From Clostridiales bacterium (GTDB lineage Bacteria > Bacillota > Clostridia > Lutisporales > Lutisporaceae): a stretch of DNA of 12,392 nucleotides. A model generated the notes under the pieces. It was not told the origin of the DNA. It searched no databases and worked only from the letters and a program-made list of their open reading frames with translations. The stretch lies in contig JAAYKT010000352.1 in assembly GCA_012522255.1 (NCBI GenBank), forward strand, positions 1 to 12,392, in the 5' to 3' direction. Positions 6,830-12,392 of the stretch are shown here, piece after piece. The position numbers and the translations under genes are program-made. Each line of letters opens with the position of its first letter. The stretch's first letter is position 1.

Positions 6830-8236
6830 ATGGAACAAAAAAGAGAAAATTGGGGTTCTCGTATCGGTTTTATCATGGCTGCAGCAGGCTCGGCAGTTGG
6901 TCTTGGTAATATATGGAGATTTCCCTATCTAACAGGTATGAATGGTGGAGGCGCATTTATTGTAATATATTTAGGTTGTGTTGTTTTAGTAGGTCTCAGT
7001 ATTATGATTGCAGAGTTTGCAGTAGGCAGAAGAACCCAACTTGCAGCAGTTGGTGCCTATAAGACTTATAATAAAAAATGGAGTTTTGCGGGAGTCTTGG
7101 GAGTTCTCAGCGGATTTTTTATCATGGGTTTTTATCCTGTTGTAGGCGGATGGTCGCTGTATTATATCGTTAAGTCATTTACCGGGCTGCTTACTGTACC
7201 GGAAGCAATCGGCGATATATTCGGTGCTTTTATCGGGTCTCCTGTGCAGCCTATAATTTGGATGCTTATTTATTTAGCTGTTAATGTGTTTATAGTGGCA
7301 AGAGGTGTTTCTGCAGGTATAGAATTGGCAGGTAAGATACTGATGCCGATTCTGTATGTTTTACTTTTAATTGTAACAATAAAAGGTCTTACCATTCCCG
7401 GAGCCGGTGCAGGACTTTCATATTTGTTTGTACCTGATTGGTCAGTAGTAACAGGGGGAACTTTCCTGGCAGCGCTGGGACAGGCTTTCTTCTCATTGAG
7501 CCTTGGTATGGGTTGTATGATTACCTATGGAAGTTACCTGAATAAAGAAGAAAAACTTCCAAACAATACCCTTATAGTAGTCTCAATGGATACCAGCGTT
7601 GCACTGTTGGCAGGTGTTGCAATGTTCCCGGCATTATTTGCATTTGGCATGGAGCCTGCAGCAGGCCCTGGGCTTGTATTTGTTGTTGTACCGCAGATAT
7701 TTGCACAGATGGGCGGTATAGGACCATTATTCTCGGCATTTTTCTTTGTTGCGCTTTTCATTGCGGCTCTTACTTCATCAGTATCCTTGTTAGAAGTTTG
7801 TGTTGCTTATCTGATGGATGAAAAGAAAATGGATAGAAGAGTAGCAACCTATGGAACCTCCGTCGTTATGGCTGTGCTTTGTGCACTTTCATCTTTATCC
7901 CTTGGTGCAATGTCAGGTGTTACTATATTTGGAGTAGGTGCCTTTGATTTCTTTGATATCCTAACTGACAAAATATTCCTGGCAATCGGGGGAATGCTGT
8001 TGGCAATCTTTGTAGGTTGGTTCCTGAAGAAAGAAGACCTAAAGGATGAACTCACAAATGGCGGAACATTATCATTCGGATTATTTGAGGTTTGGTACAA
8101 TATTATAAAATATGTTATCCCTGTACTAATCGGTATAGTGGCTACTGTAGGGATACTATCAATTGAACAAACAAGTTTGATGATATTTGGTATTTTGATT
8201 ATTGTAGTCCTTGCTATATTCTCTAAAAAACTATAA
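6830..8236 (+). CDS. NSS-family sodium-coupled amino-acid transporter, copy 2
   Basis: A paralogue of the preceding transporter: 468 residues, and by my count about 69 differences over 469 aligned positions. TM1 GSAVGLGNIWRFPYL, TM3 FYPVVGGW, TM6 FFSLSLGMGCMITYGSY and TM8 ALTSSVSLLE are all kept, so the sodium and carboxylate sites appear intact. Differences cluster in the TM3-TM4 loop (SNTG against TVPE), TM4-TM5, TM7 (LAAI against SVAL) and TM8, which could alter substrate range or affinity. Codons have diverged widely at third positions, so the duplication is not recent; the last 20 or so bases of the two genes are nevertheless identical. It has its own promoter-like block and terminator. 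Substrate unknown. Confidence 0.93.
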   Translation: MEQKRENWGSRIGFIMAAAGSAVGLGNIWRFPYLTGMNGGGAFIVIYLGCVVLVGLSIMIAEFAVGRRTQLAAVGAYKTYNKKWSFAGVLGVLSGFFIMGFYPVVGGWSLYYIVKSFTGLLTVPEAIGDIFGAFIGSPVQPIIWMLIYLAVNVFIVARGVSAGIELAGKILMPILYVLLLIVTIKGLTIPGAGAGLSYLFVPDWSVVTGGTFLAALGQAFFSLSLGMGCMITYGSYLNKEEKLPNNTLIVVSMDTSVALLAGVAMFPALFAFGMEPAAGPGLVFVVVPQIFAQMGGIGPLFSAFFFVALFIAALTSSVSLLEVCVAYLMDEKKMDRRVATYGTSVVMAVLCALSSLSLGAMSGVTIFGVGAFDFFDILTDKIFLAIGGMLLAIFVGWFLKKEDLKDELTNGGTLSFGLFEVWYNIIKYVIPVLIGIVATVGILSIEQTSLMIFGILIIVVLAIFSKKL

Positions 8237-8249
8237 AAATTATTAAATC

Positions 8250-8289
8250 AAAACAGCTATCGAAAATAAGTCCTCGATAGCTGTTTTTT
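8250..8289 (+). terminator. Intrinsic terminator, possibly bidirectional, between transporter 2 and rqcH
   Basis: A perfect 14-bp stem pairs AAAACAGCTATCGA (8250-8263) with TCGATAGCTGTTTT (8274-8287), with a 10-base loop and a run of six T (8284-8289). It starts 14 bases after the transporter stop. On the other strand the stem is followed by TTTT and then a T-rich stretch, and rqcH ends only 17 bases away, so it may stop both convergent transcripts. Confidence 0.92.
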
Positions 8290-8305
8290 GTATTTCAACC
8301 AATAT

Positions 8306-10072
8306 TTATTCTTTTTGTTTTATATGCTTTATTTGTTCTTCTTCCGGTGTAATGTAAATGGTTTTATAATTATCATAGATTACCATGCCGGGTTTAGCAC
8401 CTGTCGGTTTTTTAACATTTTTCTTTTGTGTGTAATCAACGGGCACATTAGAAGAGAGCTTTCCTTTACTGTAGTAAGCCGCGAGCAATGCGGCCTCGGT
8501 AACAGTTGAATGATCAACAGCTTTGTTATTTGTTTTAATAATTACGTGAGAACCGGGAATGTCTTTTGTATGGAACCAGAAATCAGTTGGATTAGCAAAC
8601 TTTAGAGTTAAATAGTCATTTTGTACATTGTTTTTTCCTACAAAGATACTAAAGCCTGACGATGAAAGGTAATGTAACAGTTTTTGGGTCTTTTTTCTCT
8701 CCTTAATCTTTTTTCCGCTTATTTTCCTTATATATCCTTGTTGTGAAAGCTCCTGTTTTATTTCTTCAATTTCTTCATCAAGAAAACATTTGTTTAAACT
8801 CTCCAAAACACTTTCCAAATACATAACTTCTTTCTTTGTCTGGATTATTTGGTTAGTCAGCAGTTTTAGTGCGTTTTTTGACTTATTATATTTTTTATAA
8901 TAGTTTTGGGCATTTTGGGCGGGAGTTAAGTTTATTTTTAAAGTAATTTCAGTTTCTTCTTCATTTTCAGCGTAATAGTTTTTAAGAACAGCCATTTTCA
9001 TACCTTTTTTTAAGGTGTACATATTAGACATAATCAAATCACCATAAAGTTTGTATTTTTCACTTGATTTTGCATCATTCAGCTCGCTATCGAGCACTTC
9101 CAATTTTTCTAAATTGCGTTCCAGTCTATTGGATACTGTTCTGTGCAAATCGCCTGTTTTTTGTTTCATCCTGCTTAATCTGTCATTTTCGGAATAAAAT
9201 GTGTCTATAACTTTACTTATGCTCTCAAAATAGTTTTTTTTATAAGATTTATAAATATCCAAATCTATAGCTGAGAATTCTATTATCTTGTTATTATTGA
9301 TTATAAGATTTGGCTTAAAATCAATAGAATGTACTTTTTTAATAATATCGTTAAAGCCTGAATAAAGCTTTATTATAGCTTCTTCATTTGTACCCTTTAA
9401 ATCCAATTCCGGTTCAACACATGATACAAAACATATTTCCTGTGCCATAATGGTGCTTATACCATAAAATCTTTTCATAAGGTATTTGTAAGCCATGATA
9501 CTGCTTTTTAGATTTGCAATATCACTAATAAGGAAGTCTATATTGATATCTAAAGGGTCTATTCTGTCTTTTGAAGGGGGGTATATGTATTTTAAACCCG
9601 GCAGGACAGTTCTTATACTGCTCAGATAGGGGCTAACTCTTTTGATACTGTCAATTATGGTAAGATCATCATTATTAATAAAAATTATATTGCTATGGCG
9701 TCCCATTATTTCAATTATTAGTGATTTTTCCACCTTGTAGCCCATTTCATCAATGCCTTCAAAGACTATTTCAACAACCCTTTCCAAGCTCAATTGACTG
9801 ACTTTAAGTATTTTGCTGCCAAGTAAATGTTTTCTTAGCAACATACAAAATGATGGTGCAGTTAAAGGATTATCTTTTTTTTCTTCAACTAAATGAAACT
9901 TAGGCAGTGATGGATTGGCAGAAATTAAAAGCCGAAAATTATTCTTATTGTTTCGTATTATGAAAAGCAATTCATCTTTTTCCGGTTGATATATTTTGTC
10001 TATTTTTCCGCCTCGAATTGTATTATTGAGTTCATGAACCAATGCATTAACGGTAAAGCCATCAAAAGGCAT
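8306..10072 (-). CDS. rqcH: RqcH, NFACT-family ribosome quality-control factor
   Basis: Bacterial homologue of Rqc2/NEMF (also called YloA or FbpA). It binds stalled 50S subunits and, with alanyl-tRNA, adds alanine tails to the stuck peptide. The 588 residues show an NFACT-N domain (1 to about 180) starting MPFDGFTVNALVHEL and including EIMGRHSNIIFIN (121-133). Helix-hairpin-helix and coiled-coil regions (about 180-445) are rich in Lys, Glu and Leu. A C-terminal NFACT-R domain (about 462-570) contains VGKNNVQNDYLTLK, DFWFHTKDIPGSHVI and PTGAKPGMVIYDN. The Asp97-Arg98 pair known to matter in RqcH appears as Glu97-Arg98. The ATG at 10072 has GGAGG 7 bases upstream on the minus strand. The older fibronectin-binding label is less likely to reflect its role. 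It is transcribed alone, opposite to both neighbours. Confidence 0.95.
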   Translation of the reverse strand: MPFDGFTVNALVHELNNTIRGGKIDKIYQPEKDELLFIIRNNKNNFRLLISANPSLPKFHLVEEKKDNPLTAPSFCMLLRKHLLGSKILKVSQLSLERVVEIVFEGIDEMGYKVEKSLIIEIMGRHSNIIFINNDDLTIIDSIKRVSPYLSSIRTVLPGLKYIYPPSKDRIDPLDINIDFLISDIANLKSSIMAYKYLMKRFYGISTIMAQEICFVSCVEPELDLKGTNEEAIIKLYSGFNDIIKKVHSIDFKPNLIINNNKIIEFSAIDLDIYKSYKKNYFESISKVIDTFYSENDRLSRMKQKTGDLHRTVSNRLERNLEKLEVLDSELNDAKSSEKYKLYGDLIMSNMYTLKKGMKMAVLKNYYAENEEETEITLKINLTPAQNAQNYYKKYNKSKNALKLLTNQIIQTKKEVMYLESVLESLNKCFLDEEIEEIKQELSQQGYIRKISGKKIKERKKTQKLLHYLSSSGFSIFVGKNNVQNDYLTLKFANPTDFWFHTKDIPGSHVIIKTNNKAVDHSTVTEAALLAAYYSKGKLSSNVPVDYTQKKNVKKPTGAKPGMVIYDNYKTIYITPEEEQIKHIKQKE

Positions 10073-10189
10073 TAAAAAACCTCCATACTAAGACATTATA
10101 TAAAAGCCCTGTCACATTTATATTACACCTGGTTATAGCATAACGAAATATTTTAATTCAATTTAGTTGCGATAGATACATTGTATACC

Positions 10190-10218
10190 TTGTAACTCAA
10201 CAATCGTGTCAAATACAA
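10190..10218 (+). repeat. 29-bp intergenic direct repeat, copy 1
   Basis: TTGTAACTCA, two variable bases (AC), then AATCGTGTCAAATACAA. It matches copy 2 at 27 of 29 positions. Weaker similarity extends about 25 bases upstream (GATAG, ATTGTAT), so the full unit may be near 55 bp. The unit is bounded by the short inverted sequences TTGTA and TACAA. Confidence 0.8.
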
Positions 10219-10327
10219 AAACTGATATCCAAATAAGCTATAGTGGCGGTAATAGTTAAGTCGATGCATTTTATACTTTATTAGTTTAATATTTCAATGT
10301 CAGTATTAGTATTTGATAGGAATTGTA

Positions 10328-10356
10328 TTGTAACTCAGTAATCGTGTCAAATACAA
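10328..10356 (+). repeat. 29-bp intergenic direct repeat, copy 2
   Basis: TTGTAACTCA, two variable bases (GT), then AATCGTGTCAAATACAA, starting 138 bases after copy 1 starts. Here the TCAAATAC within the unit also pairs with GTATTTGA at 10309-10316, and ATTGTA/TACAAT flank it as a 6-bp inverted pair, giving a possible hairpin that copy 1 forms less well. Confidence 0.8.
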
Positions 10357-10568
10357 TAATCTGCCATTATTTATAGGATATAGAGTGAACAGTTGCCGTA
10401 CTGTTACGATATTGGAGATCATACATATTTGGTTTTACTATTGTGTTTTTGATGAAAATTTAATAGAATTATATAGAATCAAAACTATTAACAAATTTTA
10501 ATTGAAATGCTATTATTTATTAAAATGCTGGTTATAATAACTCATAAATTTGTAGGCAGGTGTGTTTA

Positions 10569-11444
10569 TTGATTAAAAGTATGACCGGATATGGTAAAGG
10601 TGAATATGAAGGAAGTGGGTTAAAGTTTACAGTAGAGGTTAAATCTGTGAACCATAGATATAATGATGTATCTGTAAGAATACCTCGAATGTTTAATTCT
10701 CTTGAGGAAAAGGTTAAAAAACTTGCAGCGGAATACATAACAAGAGGTAAAGTTGATATTTATGTAAACTATATTTCATATGAACCCAATGTAACCATCG
10801 AACTGGATAAGAACCTAACAAAATCGTACATAGATTGTTTTGAATTTATTAAAGAAGAATTTAAAATAAAGGACGAAATAAATTTATCTCTTATAGCCGG
10901 ATTTCCTGATATTATAAGGATTGAAAAGATCGAAAAGGAAGAGGATACCATATGGAATATATTAGGTACAGCTTTGGAAAGCGCTTTAGAGTCTTTTGCA
11001 CTTATGAGATTAAGAGAAGGTGAAAGATTGCACAAGGATATAATGAAAAAAATATCCAGCATTGAAGAAATGGTAAAAGAAACAGATATGCTTTCTTTGG
11101 GAATGGCAGAAGCCAACAGAGATAAATTTTATCAAAGAGTAAAAGATTTGGCAAAAGATATAAATTTGGATGAAAATAGACTTATGACAGAAATCATTAT
11201 TATAGCTGACAAGAGCAGTATTGATGAAGAATTGGTAAGACTTAAAAGTCATTTGAAAGAATTTAAGAATACAATTAACGGCAGCATTTCATTAGGGAAA
11301 AAGCTGGATTTTATTATACAGGAAATGAATAGAGAAGTGAATACTATTGGTTCAAAGGCTAGCGAATTTAATATTACAAACTATGTTATAAACATGAAGA
11401 CTGAGATAGAGAAAATAAGAGAGCAAGTGCAAAATATTGAATAA
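10569..11444 (+). CDS. yicC: YicC/YloC-family endoribonuclease
   Basis: Family of widely conserved bacterial proteins (old domain names YicC_N and DUF1732) shown in E. coli to be an endoribonuclease; in Firmicutes it is called YloC. The protein begins with the family hallmark IKSMTGYGKGEYEG, then VEVKSVNHRYNDVSVRIPR. It ends with the conserved EMNREVNTIGSKASEFNI and EKIREQVQNIE. I choose TTG 10569 (291 residues) because the family usually starts M-I-x-SMTGYG and AGGTG (10558-10562) lies 6 bases upstream. The GTG at 10560 would overlap that ribosome binding site, and ATG 10581 would remove conserved residues. It leads the yicC-remA-gmk-rpoZ cluster; remA follows after 13 bases. Confidence 0.93.
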   Translation: MIKSMTGYGKGEYEGSGLKFTVEVKSVNHRYNDVSVRIPRMFNSLEEKVKKLAAEYITRGKVDIYVNYISYEPNVTIELDKNLTKSYIDCFEFIKEEFKIKDEINLSLIAGFPDIIRIEKIEKEEDTIWNILGTALESALESFALMRLREGERLHKDIMKKISSIEEMVKETDMLSLGMAEANRDKFYQRVKDLAKDINLDENRLMTEIIIIADKSSIDEELVRLKSHLKEFKNTINGSISLGKKLDFIIQEMNREVNTIGSKASEFNITNYVINMKTEIEKIREQVQNIE

Positions 11445-11457
11445 TAGGAGGGATAAT

Positions 11458-11733
11458 TTGTCTATTAAATTAATCAATATCGGGTTTGGAAATATTGTAT
11501 CTGCAAATAGAGTTATTGCAATAGTCAGCCCGGAATCGGCTCCGATTAGAAGGATAATCCAGGAAGCAAGGGATAGGGGAATGTTGATAGATGCGACTTA
11601 CGGAAGAAGAACAAGAGCTGTTGTGATTACCGATAGTGACCATATTATTTTATCTGCAGTGCAACCGGAAACCGTCGCCCATAGAATAGTTGAAAGAGAT
11701 GAAGACAGCACTTTAGAAGAAAACATGAAATAA
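11458..11733 (+). CDS. remA: RemA-family DNA-binding regulator
   Basis: Small ring-forming DNA-binding protein (DUF370). In Bacillus subtilis it activates biofilm matrix and osmoprotection genes; its role in Clostridia is less clear. The 91-residue product begins MSIKLINIGFGNIVSANR and keeps Arg18, Arg50 and Arg51, positions reported as important for DNA binding in B. subtilis RemA. VSPESAPIRRII and YGRRTRAVVITDS are near-consensus. I choose TTG 11458, with AGGAGGG (11446-11452) 5 bases upstream, giving the standard N-terminus; an upstream in-frame TTG at 11437 lies inside yicC. The acidic tail after TVAHRI is variable in the family. The gmk start lies 19 bases downstream. Confidence 0.94.
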   Translation: MSIKLINIGFGNIVSANRVIAIVSPESAPIRRIIQEARDRGMLIDATYGRRTRAVVITDSDHIILSAVQPETVAHRIVERDEDSTLEENMK

Positions 11734-11752
11734 CCTACTTGGATGTGATTAT

Positions 11753-12376
11753 ATGATTAAACGTAATGGTATGCTTGTTGTAATTTCCGGTCCCTCAGGC
11801 GTAGGGAAGGGTACAATTTGCAAAGAATTGTTTAAAAGAGACCTAAAGGATGTAAAGCTCTCAATATCTGCAACAACAAGAAAGCCGAGAATAGGAGAAT
11901 ATGAGGGTATAAATTATTATTATAAAGAGGAACATGAATTTGATGATATGCAAAAACGCGGCGAGTTTTTGGAATATGCAAAGGTATATGGCAGTTATTA
12001 TGGTACCCCTAAAAAATATGTAGAAACAAATTTGAATAATGGAATCAGTGTAATATTGGAAATAGATATACAAGGTGCTATGCAAATAAAGTCAAATTTT
12101 AAAGAGGCGGTATTCATTTTTATCATGCCCCCGTCATATGGTGAGTTAAGAAAGCGAATAATCGGAAGGGCTACCGATTCTGATGATATAATAAACAGAA
12201 GGCTTAAAGCAGCTTTAAAAGAGGTTAAGGAAGTCGTAAAATATGATTATGTAATTAATAATGATAAAGTTGATAATGTGGCAGATAAAATAATTTGTGT
12301 TTTAAATGCCGAAAAATATAGAACATCAAGGTGTCGATTTGATTTTTCTAAATTCAAGGAGGAGAGTTTTGATTAA
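11753..12376 (+). CDS. gmk: Guanylate kinase
   Basis: Phosphorylates GMP to GDP with ATP, feeding GTP and (p)ppGpp pools. At 207 residues it has normal length. The P-loop is GPSGVGKG (13-20). The GMP-binding region has SATTRKPRIGEYEGINYYY, FLEYAKVYGSYYGTP and LEIDIQGAMQIK. The lid has RIIGRATDSDDIINRRL, and YDYVINND follows. ATG 11753 is preceded by GGATGTG, a weak ribosome binding site, 5 bases away; coupling to remA may help. The last codons (KEESFD then TAA) contain the AAGGAGGAG ribosome binding site of the next gene and overlap its likely start. Confidence 0.97.
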   Translation: MIKRNGMLVVISGPSGVGKGTICKELFKRDLKDVKLSISATTRKPRIGEYEGINYYYKEEHEFDDMQKRGEFLEYAKVYGSYYGTPKKYVETNLNNGISVILEIDIQGAMQIKSNFKEAVFIFIMPPSYGELRKRIIGRATDSDDIINRRLKAALKEVKEVVKYDYVINNDKVDNVADKIICVLNAEKYRTSRCRFDFSKFKEESFD

Positions 12377-12392
12377 TCCTATACTACCGGAA
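12369..12392 (+). CDS. rpoZ: Probable start of RNA polymerase omega subunit, cut by window end
   Basis: Only eight codons are visible: TTG ATT AAT CCT ATA CTA CCG GAA, read as M-I-N-P-I-L-P-E. A strong AAGGAGG (12356-12362) lies about 6 bases upstream, and the start overlaps the gmk stop by 8 bases. In most Firmicutes rpoZ follows gmk directly, and omega often begins M-x-x-P followed by a short hydrophobic stretch. The identity rests mainly on gene order; the sequence alone is too short to prove it. Confidence 0.5.

Larger units (their letters stand above)
10073..10568. other. Gene-poor region between divergent rqcH and yicC
   Basis: About 496 bases without a supported gene. It must hold both divergent promoters. 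For rqcH a minus-strand TATAAT occurs at 10100-10095, very close to the ribosome binding site, with no clear -35. For yicC a TATAAT occurs at 10533-10538; the TTGAAA at 10502-10507 is 25 bases away, too far for a normal pair. The region also holds a pair of 29-bp direct repeats (10190-10218 and 10328-10356), an 8-bp inverted repeat GTATTTGA/TCAAATAC (10309-10316 and 10347-10354) and a small hairpin AACAG/CTGTT (10388-10405). Nothing resembles a tRNA or a riboswitch I know. Confidence 0.6.

Noticed and set aside
8288..8509. Plus-strand frame of 73 codons at the end of rqcH
   Set aside because: It is antisense to the conserved NFACT-R domain and begins in the terminator tail; the translation is phenylalanine-rich low-complexity sequence.
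10190..10356. Possible CRISPR repeats
   Set aside because: Only two repeat copies are present, separated by a 109-base gap, with no further units and no cas genes.
10502..10538. TTGAAA plus TATAAT as a sigma-A promoter for yicC
   Set aside because: The spacer is 25 bases, well outside the usual 16 to 18, so the pair was not called as one promoter.

Overview
The window looks like a core chromosomal segment of a low-G+C, Gram-positive anaerobe of the Clostridia type. The evidence is AT-rich DNA, AGA-rich arginine codons, strong AGGAGG-like ribosome binding sites, class 1B dihydroorotate dehydrogenase with a separate PyrK subunit, PyrR, RemA and RqcH. I cannot name the genus. Two sigma-H-like promoters suggest, without proving, a spore-former.

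Region 1 (1-4764, + strand) is a pyrimidine biosynthesis operon in the order pyrR (3' end only), pyrC, pyrF, pyrK, pyrD, pyrE, with gaps of a few bases or overlaps. Together they cover carbamoyl-aspartate to UMP. PyrC closes the ring, PyrD/PyrK oxidises dihydroorotate using NAD+, PyrE adds ribose phosphate and PyrF decarboxylates. The carbamoyl-phosphate synthetase genes and pyrB are not in the window. PyrC is odd: the second histidine of its HxH metal motif is a proline, while every other metal ligand is present.

Region 2 (4765-8290, + strand) holds two tandem NSS-family sodium-coupled amino-acid transporters, about 85% identical by my hand alignment. The gap before each carries a closely matching sigma-H-like promoter and a conserved leader with a second Shine-Dalgarno-like sequence. 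Each gene is followed by a hairpin terminator; the second lies between convergent genes and may serve both strands.

Region 3 (8306-10072, - strand) is rqcH (NFACT family), which acts in bacterial ribosome-associated quality control. A gene-poor stretch of almost 500 bases follows (10073-10568), between divergent genes, containing two copies of a 29-bp direct repeat I do not recognise.

Region 4 (10569-12392, + strand) is the conserved Firmicutes cluster yicC/yloC - remA - gmk - (probable) rpoZ: an endoribonuclease, a DNA-binding matrix regulator, guanylate kinase and the first codons of what is probably RNA polymerase omega. Three of its four genes appear to start with TTG.

No phage, insertion sequence, CRISPR array, tRNA or rRNA was seen, and I found no wholly new multi-gene system. 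The most notable signals are the altered PyrC metal site, the paired sigma-H-like promoters and leaders, and the unexplained intergenic repeats.
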